Shown here one piece after another: positions 45,465 through 52,702 of a stretch of DNA of 64,000 bases. Every line of letters begins with the position of its first letter. Positions within the stretch are counted from its first letter, which is position 1. The DNA comes from Rhodanobacter glycinis (GTDB lineage: Bacteria; Pseudomonadota; Gammaproteobacteria; Xanthomonadales; Rhodanobacteraceae), in the NCBI RefSeq assembly GCF_900114325.1, contig NZ_FOSR01000017.1, positions 1-64,000 of the forward strand. Reading direction: 5' to 3'. The notes beneath the pieces are model-generated. The model was not told where the DNA came from. It was given only the letters and a program-made list of their open reading frames with translations, and ran no database searches. The translations under genes and the position numbers were made by a program.

Positions 45465-46274
45465 TCACTTGCCCTTTTCAGCCGCCTTGACGCGTTGCCA
45501 CAGTGCCTCTTGTGCGGAAAGATCATGCGCAGCCATGCCGCGCCCTTCCGCACGGGCCAACGCTTCCATGCCGCGGAAACGCCGCTCGAACTTCGCATTG
45601 GCATGGCGCAGCGCACGCGAAAAATCCACGCCGGCATGGCGCGCCAGGTTCACCATCACGAACAGCACGTCGCCGATCTCGTCTTCGAGCCGCGCCGGAT
45701 CGGCGCCGGCGTCGAATTCCGCACGCACTTCGTCGACTTCCTCGGCCAGCTTGTCCAGCACCGGGCGATGGTCCGGCCAGTCGAAGCCCACGCCGGCCGC
45801 ACGCTGCTGCAGCTTCAGCGCACGCTTCCATTCCGGCAAACCGTGCGAGATGCCGGCCAGCGCGCTGTCATCGTGGGCATCGCCTTTCGCCGCGCGCTCG
45901 GCCGCCTTGATCTCGTCCCAGGCGCGCTTCTGCGCATCCAGGTCGTCGTAATGCGTGTCGCCGAATACGTGTGGATGACGGCGAATCATCTTGTTGCTGA
46001 TGGCATCGGCCACGTCGGCGAAATCGAACAACCCGCGCTCCTCGGCCATGCGTGCATGGAACGCCACCTGCAGCAGCAGGTCGCCCAGTTCGTCGCGCAA
46101 GTCATCCCAGTCGCGCCGGTCGATCGCATCGACCACCTCGTAGGCTTCCTCGAGCGTGTACGCCGCGATGCTGTCGAAATCCTGCTGCACATCCCACGGG
46201 CAACCGTGTTCGGGATCGCGCAGGCGCGCCATGATGGTGAGCAGGTCAGCGAGAGTGTGGCGGGTGATGGTCAT
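45465..46274 (-). CDS. mazG: Nucleoside triphosphate pyrophosphohydrolase MazG
   Basis: A 269-residue two-repeat MazG that removes pyrophosphate from NTPs. The N-terminal repeat carries the metal-binding EEAYEVVDAI...DELGDLLLQVAFHARM set; the C-terminal repeat LAEEVDEVRAEF...EDEIGDVLFVMVNLARH is also intact, so both active-site clusters could work. The start MTITRHTLADLLTIMARLRD with GCPWD is typical. In E. coli mazG lies near relA/mazEF; there is no toxin-antitoxin pair here. Confidence 0.94.
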   Translation of the reverse strand: MTITRHTLADLLTIMARLRDPEHGCPWDVQQDFDSIAAYTLEEAYEVVDAIDRRDWDDLRDELGDLLLQVAFHARMAEERGLFDFADVADAISNKMIRRHPHVFGDTHYDDLDAQKRAWDEIKAAERAAKGDAHDDSALAGISHGLPEWKRALKLQQRAAGVGFDWPDHRPVLDKLAEEVDEVRAEFDAGADPARLEDEIGDVLFVMVNLARHAGVDFSRALRHANAKFERRFRGMEALARAEGRGMAAHDLSAQEALWQRVKAAEKGK

Positions 46275-46276
46275 GA

Positions 46277-46376
46277 GAGAGGAGTGAGGGAAGAGAAGTG
46301 AGGCGTGAGAGAAGGCAAAAGCCTGCCGGCTGCGGGGTTTTCTCTCACTTCTCACTCCTCATTTCCCACTCCTCGC
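46277..46376. repeat. GA-rich imperfect inverted repeat
   Basis: The mazG-cysQ spacer is built of GAGGAGTGAGG/GAAGTGAGG-type units; the left arm (46278-46310) and the complement of the right arm (46343-46376) share GAGGAGTG...GTGAGAGAA with gaps. GA-rich GAGTGAG intergenic repeats of this kind occur in many Xanthomonadales. No gene is seen. Confidence 0.6.
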
Positions 46377-46377
46377 C

Positions 46378-47199
46378 TTATGGCAAGCCGGCGTCGCGCA
46401 ACTTCCGCGTCCAGTCGATACCGCTGTCGCCTACGGCGATGAACTCGGGGTTCAGCAGCGATTCGCCACGGTTGTAGCGGAACGGCTGGCCATGGAGATC
46501 GAGCACCGCGCCACCGGCTTCCTCCAGCACGCACTGTGCCGCGGCCGTGTCCCATTCACTGGTGGGGCCGCGACGCAGGTAGACATCCGCCGCGCCGCGC
46601 GCGATCAGGCAGAACTTCAGCGAGGAACCCAGCGGCTGCAATTGGTAGTCGTCGCCCAGCATGTGGCGCAACGTGTCTTCCTGCGCACCGCCATGCGAAC
46701 GGCTGCCGGCCACGCGTGCCGGCCGCGCTAGCGCACGCGTGGCGATACGCTGCCACGCCCCGCCTTCATGCGCCTGTTGCCACGCGCCGTGCCCTTGCGC
46801 GGCCGCGAACAGTTCGCCAGTCACCGGCGCCAGCACCACGCCGAGCACGCTGTGATGGTTCTCGATCAAGGCGATGTTGACGGTGAACTCGCCGTTGCGC
46901 TTGACGAACTCGCGGGTGCCATCGAGCGGGTCGACCAGCCAGTAACGCGTCCATTGGCGACGCTGCTCCCACGGCAATTGGCGCGCCTCTTCGGACACGA
47001 TCGGCCACACCGGATCGAGCGAGGCCAGGCCAGCGGCGATCACCTTCTGCGCGGCCAGGTCCGCAGCGGTCAACGGCGAATGGTCGGCCTTGAACTCGAC
47101 CTCGAAATCCTGCCGATAGATCGCCATGATCGCGTCGCCGGCGCGCCGCGCCAGCGCGCCCACCTGCTCCAGCAAGGCGTGCCCAAGAGCGCCGCTCAC
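46378..47199 (-). CDS. cysQ: 3'(2'),5'-bisphosphate nucleotidase
   Basis: A 273-residue CysQ of the inositol monophosphatase superfamily, hydrolysing the sulphate-assimilation by-product PAP to AMP. The metal site is visible as SEEARQLP, WLVDPLDGTREFV (the DPxDGT motif) and the C-terminal SEWDTAAAQCVLEEAGG. Starting MSGALGHALLEQ, it overlaps the nudE stop by 4 nt (ATGA), so nudE-cysQ are translationally coupled. A second IMPase-superfamily gene lies just upstream at 47779-48567. Confidence 0.92.
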   Translation of the reverse strand: MSGALGHALLEQVGALARRAGDAIMAIYRQDFEVEFKADHSPLTAADLAAQKVIAAGLASLDPVWPIVSEEARQLPWEQRRQWTRYWLVDPLDGTREFVKRNGEFTVNIALIENHHSVLGVVLAPVTGELFAAAQGHGAWQQAHEGGAWQRIATRALARPARVAGSRSHGGAQEDTLRHMLGDDYQLQPLGSSLKFCLIARGAADVYLRRGPTSEWDTAAAQCVLEEAGGAVLDLHGQPFRYNRGESLLNPEFIAVGDSGIDWTRKLRDAGLP

Positions 47200-47753
47200 G
47201 GCAATTTCCAGCGGCCGGCGAGATACTCGCGCGCCATGAACAACGCGGCGATCGAACGTCCTTCGCTGACCTCCTCGCGTCCGATCAGCTCATGCAGTTC
47301 GGACAATTTCCACGGCACCACTTCAAGCTCTTCCGGCTCGTCGCCAGGCAGGCGTTCGGGGTACAGATCCTGCGCCAGCACCACATGAGCCACGTGCGTC
47401 ATGTAGGCCGGCGACAGCGTCAGCGCATGCAGGTTCTTCAGCTTGCGCGCGCCGTAACCGATCTCTTCCTTCATCTCGCGATCGGCGCCCTGCTCGGCCG
47501 TCTCGCCGTGATCGAGCTTGCCCTTGGGCAGGCCCAGCTCGTAGCGGTTCACGCCTACGCTGTACTCGCGCACCAGCAGCACGGTCTCGTCATCGAGCAT
47601 CGGCACGATGATGACCGCGCCGGGACCGCGCCCCTTGAGACGCTCGTAGGTGCGCCGTTCGCCGTTGGAAAATTCCAGGTCGACCTGCTCGACATGCAGG
47701 AAATGGCTGGTACCGGTATCGCGCGTGGCGTGGATGACGGGGAGCTTGGGCAT
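47196..47753 (-). CDS. nudE: ADP-compounds hydrolase NudE
   Basis: A 185-residue Nudix hydrolase with a complete box GKLDHGETAEQGADREMKEE followed by IGYG (G-5x-E-7x-REUxEExGU). The N-terminal IHATRDTGTSHFLHVEQVDL and the C-terminal WKLSELHELI segment are those of NudE, which cleaves ADP-ribose, Ap3A, NADH and similar substrates. NudE paired with CysQ is a conserved gammaproteobacterial arrangement. The start is ATG 47753; the distance to the next gene upstream is 25 nt. Confidence 0.92.
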   Translation of the reverse strand: MPKLPVIHATRDTGTSHFLHVEQVDLEFSNGERRTYERLKGRGPGAVIIVPMLDDETVLLVREYSVGVNRYELGLPKGKLDHGETAEQGADREMKEEIGYGARKLKNLHALTLSPAYMTHVAHVVLAQDLYPERLPGDEPEELEVVPWKLSELHELIGREEVSEGRSIAALFMAREYLAGRWKLP

Positions 47754-47778
47754 CGTTCGATTGTAGCGCGCAGCCGCC

Positions 47779-48567
47779 TCAGCTGACGGCCGGAAGCACC
47801 AATCGGCGCAATGCCTGCGCGTGAATCTCCGGCGTGCCGGCCAGAACGCTGCGCGTATCCAGCGTCAGTGGCAGGCCTTCCAGATCGGTGAACACGCCGC
47901 CCGCTTCACGCACGATCACCGCCAACGCAGCAATGTCGAGAATGTTCACGTCCGATTCGACCACCAGGTCCAGCGCACCGCGCGCGAGCAGGTGGTAATG
48001 GCAGAAATCGCCGTAGCCACGGATCCGGTTGCTGTCGCGGATCAAGGCGCCCATGGCATCCCAGCGCGCGTCGCCGGTGAGTGTTTTCACGTTGCCGGTG
48101 GAGATCGACGCCTGCGCCATGTCGCGGGTATTCGCCACGTGCACACGCTCGCCTTCGAACCATGCGCCGCCCCCGGCATGCGCCCACATCGTTTCGCCAT
48201 ACACCGGTGCGCTGGACACGCCCAGCACCAATTCGCCGCGGTCCATCAGCGCAATCTGGGTGGAGAAAAACGGCGTTCGGCGCACGAAACTCTTGGTGCC
48301 ATCCAGTGGATCGACCAGCCACAGCAGGCCATCCCGCGCACCGTCCAGGCCAAATTCTTCGCCGTAGATCGAGGCTTCCGGCAGCGCCGCGTGCAACACC
48401 TTGCGGATCGCCTGCTCGGCCTCGCGGTCGGCTACCGTCACCGGCGTGGCATCGCTCTTGATCTCCACCTCGACGCCACGGCTCCAGTAATGGCGGATCA
48501 CTTCCGCGGCCGCCTGCGCCGCCTCGCGCGCGGCAGCCAGTGCCGCTTCCAGTTGCATCGGGGTCAT
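47779..48567 (-). CDS. Inositol-monophosphatase family phosphatase (probable histidinol-phosphatase)
   Basis: A 262-residue enzyme. Metal ligands are visible in YGEEFGLDGARDG, WLVDPLDGTKSFVRR and the C-terminal DVNILDIAALAVIVREAGGV (Asp near residue 210). The segment GTKSFVRRTPFFSTQIALMD is typical of HisN-type histidinol-phosphatases of the IMPase fold rather than of SuhB. The start is MTPMQLEAA at 48567, five nt after GGAG; a tandem ATG at 48570 is possible. It overlaps the GspN stop. No his genes are nearby, so substrate assignment stays tentative. Confidence 0.82.
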   Translation of the reverse strand: MTPMQLEAALAAAREAAQAAAEVIRHYWSRGVEVEIKSDATPVTVADREAEQAIRKVLHAALPEASIYGEEFGLDGARDGLLWLVDPLDGTKSFVRRTPFFSTQIALMDRGELVLGVSSAPVYGETMWAHAGGGAWFEGERVHVANTRDMAQASISTGNVKTLTGDARWDAMGALIRDSNRIRGYGDFCHYHLLARGALDLVVESDVNILDIAALAVIVREAGGVFTDLEGLPLTLDTRSVLAGTPEIHAQALRRLVLPAVS

Positions 48568-49349
48568 CATTGCTCCATCCGGGAAGTGAGTCGGGCCAGG
48601 CCACCGCTGCCGTGCAATTGCAACGAACCGTCCGGCGCGAGTTTTCCGAAACCGGCCAGCCACTGGCGCAGCACGGGATCGTTCGTGCGCGGCTTCAACG
48701 CCAGCATGTAACGCCAGCTCAGCGGACTCAGCGATGCATGGCCTGTGGCCTGCAGCGGCCCCGTGCCAGCATCGCCAAGCTCCAGCTGAATGACTCCGCC
48801 ATTACCCTGCGCGTGCAGGTGAAAGTTTCCCAACATCACGCGCCGACCGTTTTCATCCACCGACGCGTTCTGCCATTGCGCATCCGCATCCAGCTGCATC
48901 GGCCAGATGCCCTGCACGCGAGCGTCCACGATATGGACGTTTAGCCGTCCATGCAAGCTATTTCCGCGCACCCAGGGCAATCCGTCGAACAACGCCGCAT
49001 CGGCCTGCAGCCGCACATGACTCCAGTCGACCACACTGGCGGAGAGGCGATGCAGCGTGCCATCAAACGTCACGCCGGGCTTCTGCAACGCCAGTTGCAA
49101 CCGGACATCACCCAGCAAGGCACGCCGCGACAAGGTCCACTGCACCTGGCCAATATCCATGCCATCAGCCGAAAGCACCCGCCCGGCGCGCCCATGCCAG
49201 ACCAGGCCATCGACTTGCTCAAGCCGCATTCCGTGCAGGCGCGGCCCCAATGCGGCCACCGCCCAACGCGCCGGCATGAACCACACCAGCAAGGCCAGTG
49301 CGAGCACCAGCGCGGCCACGCCCATCACCATGATCCGCAGGATCTTCAA
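48567..49349 (-). CDS. gspN: Type II secretion system protein N (GspN)
   Basis: A 260-residue inner-membrane anchored periplasmic protein: one N-terminal membrane segment (VMGVAALVLALALLVWF) then a long beta-rich domain (LRLEQVDGLVWHGRAGRVL-like repeats) of the GspN/T2SSN type that links the inner-membrane platform to the pilotin/secretin side. The start is probably TTG at 49349 (MKILRIMVMG), eight nt after GAGG; no ATG fits better. No other gsp genes are in the window, so the main type II cluster must lie elsewhere. It overlaps the following phosphatase start. Confidence 0.75.
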   Translation of the reverse strand: MKILRIMVMGVAALVLALALLVWFMPARWAVAALGPRLHGMRLEQVDGLVWHGRAGRVLSADGMDIGQVQWTLSRRALLGDVRLQLALQKPGVTFDGTLHRLSASVVDWSHVRLQADAALFDGLPWVRGNSLHGRLNVHIVDARVQGIWPMQLDADAQWQNASVDENGRRVMLGNFHLHAQGNGGVIQLELGDAGTGPLQATGHASLSPLSWRYMLALKPRTNDPVLRQWLAGFGKLAPDGSLQLHGSGGLARLTSRMEQ

Positions 49350-49614
49350 GCACTCATCCTCGTTCGCGGGGTTTGTCGCATGCAGGCGACCGGTCACGTG
49401 ACGGATGATAAAGGGCGCCCGGGAAAACCGTCGCCCTCTCCAACGCTGGCGGCAGTGTGCGTTCAGCCGCGGAACCGGCGAGAACCGCCATCCGGTGCGG
49501 GATCGACCAATGTCCGCTCACGCGGATGCCCGGATCGAGCCGTCCCAAGCACTACCGCTGTTCCGGCCATGGCCAGGAGCGTTATGCTGGCAAGCCGTTT
49601 CAGCGTCCCATGTC

Positions 49615-50349
49615 ATGCGCACCATCCGCATCCACGTCGAACAGCCACTGGCCATTGGCTGCGAATTGAGCCTTCCCGCCCAGGCCGCCGAACACGTCGC
49701 GCGCGTGTTGCGCATGACGGCAGGCGCCCCGCTCACCGTGTTCAACGGCGACGGCCATGACTATGACGCAGTCATTCTCGCCGTTGGCAAGCGCGAGATT
49801 TCCCTGCGCGTGGAGCAAGGTCGCCGCATCGACAACGAGTCGCCACTGCGTCTGACCCTCGCGCAAGGCGTGGCGCGCGGCGAGAAGATGGACTTGATCG
49901 TGCAGAAGGCCACCGAGCTGGGCGTGAGCCGGATCGTGCCGCTGCTGACCGAGCGCTCCGAGGTAAAGCTGGATGCCGCCCGCGCCGAAAAGCGGCTGAC
50001 GCACTGGCGCGCCGTGGCGGCCAGTGCCTGCGAGCAAAGCGGACGCGCCCGCCTGCCTGAAATCACTGCCGCCACGCCCCTGCAGGCGTGGCTGGACAAC
50101 CTTCGCGGTGACGAGGCCCTGCGCCTGGCGCTGCTGCCGGAAGGCACGCAACAGGCGCGCGCGCTGGACTTCGGCGACGCCGGTGGCTTGCTGGTGGTGG
50201 GGCCGGAAGGCGGCCTGGGCGAACGCGATGTCGCGGCCCTGGTCGATGCCGGCTTCGCCGGCTTGCGGCTGGGGCCGCGTATCCTGCGCACGGAAACCGC
50301 CGGCCTCGCCGCTCTGGCGGCGCTGCAGGCCTTGCACGGGGACATCTAG
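49615..50349 (+). CDS. rsmE: 16S rRNA (uracil-1498-N3)-methyltransferase
   Basis: A 244-residue SPOUT methyltransferase. The N-terminal PUA-like domain (MRTIRIHVEQPLAIG, HVARVLRMTAGAPL) is followed by the SPOUT trefoil-knot motifs KMDLIVQKATELGVSRIVPL, then VGPEGGLGERDV and LGPRILRTETAGLAALAAL. It methylates U1498 of 16S rRNA. The start MRTIRIHV at 49615 fits the family; a longer frame begins at 49405 but lacks similarity. It is divergent from GspN and convergent with chpC. Confidence 0.95.
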   Translation: MRTIRIHVEQPLAIGCELSLPAQAAEHVARVLRMTAGAPLTVFNGDGHDYDAVILAVGKREISLRVEQGRRIDNESPLRLTLAQGVARGEKMDLIVQKATELGVSRIVPLLTERSEVKLDAARAEKRLTHWRAVAASACEQSGRARLPEITAATPLQAWLDNLRGDEALRLALLPEGTQQARALDFGDAGGLLVVGPEGGLGERDVAALVDAGFAGLRLGPRILRTETAGLAALAALQALHGDI

Positions 50350-50399
50350 GAGCCTGGTCGTGCAAAGGGCGGCGACAGTCACCCGCCGCCGGATCGGCT

Positions 50400-50891
50400 T
50401 CAGGCAGCGCCGGCCTCTTCATCCAGATCCAGCAGGCGGGCCAGCTCGGCCTCGATACCTTCCAGATCAGGGATCACCGCCACGTCGTCGCGCACCAGCA
50501 CCTGGGCCTTGACGCCCGGCGGCAAGGCATTGCCGTCATGGGTGGGGATGATCAGCTCGGCATTCAACGTGGTCAGTCGCGGGAAGCCCTGGGTGACCAC
50601 GGCCACGAACGGCATGCGCGAGTTGCCGCCCAACGCCTTGAGCACAGCCACGCGCACGGCAAGATCGGCGTCGCCCTCCTTCGCACCGGCGAGCCTGGTG
50701 AAGGCCACCAGCGGCACGCGCCAGCCGCGCCAGGCGATACGGCCCAGCAACCAGTCCGGCGCGCCCTCGACCGTTTCGGGCGTGGGCATCGTGATCACTT
50801 CGGCCACGGTGGCATTGGGCAGCAACAGACGCAGGTTGCCCACCGGGACCAGCACGCAGCGGATTTCGCGCGGCAGTTCTTGTTCGCTCAT
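50400..50891 (-). CDS. chpC: CheW-like protein ChpC
   Basis: A 163-residue CheW-domain protein (ITMPTPETVEGAPDWLLGRI, then LAWRGWRVPLVAF and the RMPFVAVVTQGFPRL region) with an acidic C-terminal tail. In Pseudomonas ChpC links an extra MCP-type signal to the ChpA kinase of the type IV pilus system. It is the last gene of pilGHIJ-chpABC; its start overlaps the chpB stop by 4 nt. Because PilI is the standard CheW, ChpC is probably an accessory adaptor. Confidence 0.85.
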   Translation of the reverse strand: MSEQELPREIRCVLVPVGNLRLLLPNATVAEVITMPTPETVEGAPDWLLGRIAWRGWRVPLVAFTRLAGAKEGDADLAVRVAVLKALGGNSRMPFVAVVTQGFPRLTTLNAELIIPTHDGNALPPGVKAQVLVRDDVAVIPDLEGIEAELARLLDLDEEAGAA

Positions 50892-52702
50892 TGCCGACCT
50901 TCCATCTGGAACTCTTCGACCAGGTGCGCCGCCAGCTCGTGCGGCGTACCGGAAAATTGCGACAGGTGCTCGGCCATGACGCCGCTGACCATGTCGGCGA
51001 AATGCTCACCGGACGAGGCTTCCACCCAGACCTTGCCGCCGCGGTCATGAATGGCCTGACAGCCGCCCACCGCATCGGTGGAACTGCCGGCGAACACGAT
51101 GGCCACCGCATCGCGACCGAATACGCTGGCCGCCATGGTGAAACTCACGTCGATCGACGGCGCCGAAGTGGATGTCCCGCCGATCGGCTGCAATTCGATG
51201 CTGCCGTCGCGCAACAGGCGCACCTGCCGATCGGACGGCACCACCAGCACTTCGCCGATCCGCGCGCGCAAGCCGGGCTCCACCAGCCGCACCGGCAACG
51301 CACAATGCTGCGCGAGGTATTCCACCAGCCCATCCGCCGGTTTGCCAGCCAGGTGCTGGGTATGCAGCACGGTGACGCGCAATCCGGCCGGCAATGCGGA
51401 CAGGAAGCGGCACACCGATTCGGTGCCTTCGGTAGTGGCGCCGAGCACGACCAGGCGGCTCAGTGCACTGCCCAGGTCATCCAGCATGAATTCATTCGGC
51501 TCGTAGTGTTGCGGCGCGATGGCTTCCTCGATGGAGAGCAGCTCCAGGCTGAGGCCCGGCTCCATCGGCGAAACCTCCAGGCCCCCGTTCGCATCGGGTG
51601 CCAGGAAATCGGCCGCACTGACCTTTTCAATGCCGAAATCGGAGGCGTCATGACGGACCGGGGCCTCGGCTTCGGGCGCGGTAGTGACCGCCGCATCCTG
51701 GTCCAGCAAATCCCACGCAGGGGCCGCCGGCGCGGTCACGTCGGCATGCTTCGATGCCGAGGCCAACGGCGGCGCATCGTCGTCATTCGCCAGCAGCGAA
51801 AGATGGTCGAGATCGAATGTCGGCGCCGCCGGCTTCGCCTCGGCGTGCCCGGCCGGTGACTCGGAGGCATCGGCGAAAGCCAGCTCCGGCCCGGCCGCTA
51901 CCGCCTGATCGGAAGCGGCATCGGAAACGACCGGCTGCGCATCGCCATGGTCAGCCAACGGCGCGGAAAAGTCGCCGTCATAAAGCGGTGGCAATGTCGC
52001 ATCCGCATCAAACGCGTTGTCGGCACCGGTATCGGCCGACTCGGAATCCTGCTGTTCATCGGCAGCGAGCAAGGCTTCGAGCTCGGCTGCCAGGGTTTCC
52101 GACTCGGCGACCGTATGCTGCGACTCCGTGTCGTCGGAGACCGCGGCCGGCGACGGCAACGGCGGCGGCATGGCGACCGCCTCGGCCACCGATTCGGCAG
52201 CAGCCGGCGACGATTCGACAGCTTCCGCCGCGATCGGCGGTGGCATCACCTCAACCGCGGAGTCGGCAGCGGGAACCGCCGCCGCTTCGGAGGCCACGGC
52301 CTCCGTCCCCATGGTCTGGATATCCACCTGGCGCGCATGTTCGGGGCGCGGTGGATCGATATCCCCCTCGGCCATGACCTTGACCGCGAGATGCCGCGCC
52401 CAGCGTGCGCGGTCCCAGCCGTCGAGACCCCGACTGGCCTGGGCATCGTTGAAAACCACCCGCGGCCGGTCACCATCGAGCATGCCGTAGAGCCGGTCGA
52501 GCGCCTCGTCATCGGCCTCGTCATCGAGGTTGACCACCACCACGCTGGCGCCTGCGTCGAGCAGGCGCGCATGATCGAGATCGGCCAGCGTCCCCTCGTG
52601 CACGATGCGCGCGCCGCGTTCGCTCAGCGCAGCCCGTAGTTGGCCGCCCAGCTCGGCATCATCGAACAACAGGGCGACGGCAGTACGGGTTGAATCGTTC
52701 AT
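50888..52702 (-). CDS. chpB: CheB-like protein ChpB with altered catalytic residue
   Basis: A 604-residue protein in three parts: an N-terminal receiver-like domain lacking a clear phospho-site (VALLFDDAELGGQLRAALSE, residues 1-110), a long acidic Ala/Glu-rich region (about 130-400) and a C-terminal CheB methylesterase fold (about 415-604). In the methylesterase active site the usual GAST reads LGATTEGTE, so the catalytic Ser is Thr423; the His (HTQHLAG) and Asp (FAGSSTDAVGG) appear conserved. It may be inactive or slow. There is no CheR/PilK methyltransferase in the operon. Its ATG overlaps the chpA stop (ATGA). Confidence 0.85.
   Translation of the reverse strand: MNDSTRTAVALLFDDAELGGQLRAALSERGARIVHEGTLADLDHARLLDAGASVVVVNLDDEADDEALDRLYGMLDGDRPRVVFNDAQASRGLDGWDRARWARHLAVKVMAEGDIDPPRPEHARQVDIQTMGTEAVASEAAAVPAADSAVEVMPPPIAAEAVESSPAAAESVAEAVAMPPPLPSPAAVSDDTESQHTVAESETLAAELEALLAADEQQDSESADTGADNAFDADATLPPLYDGDFSAPLADHGDAQPVVSDAASDQAVAAGPELAFADASESPAGHAEAKPAAPTFDLDHLSLLANDDDAPPLASASKHADVTAPAAPAWDLLDQDAAVTTAPEAEAPVRHDASDFGIEKVSAADFLAPDANGGLEVSPMEPGLSLELLSIEEAIAPQHYEPNEFMLDDLGSALSRLVVLGATTEGTESVCRFLSALPAGLRVTVLHTQHLAGKPADGLVEYLAQHCALPVRLVEPGLRARIGEVLVVPSDRQVRLLRDGSIELQPIGGTSTSAPSIDVSFTMAASVFGRDAVAIVFAGSSTDAVGGCQAIHDRGGKVWVEASSGEHFADMVSGVMAEHLSQFSGTPHELAAHLVEEFQMEGRQ

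Noticed and set aside
45465-46274. MazG as part of a toxin-antitoxin or phage-defence locus
   Set aside because: The protein is the standard two-repeat housekeeping form, with no toxin, antitoxin or defence gene beside it.
46378-48567. cysQ and the neighbouring inositol-phosphatase-family gene as a recent tandem duplication
   Set aside because: They share only superfamily motifs (DPLDGT and metal ligands), are separated by nudE, and differ throughout; they are distinct families.
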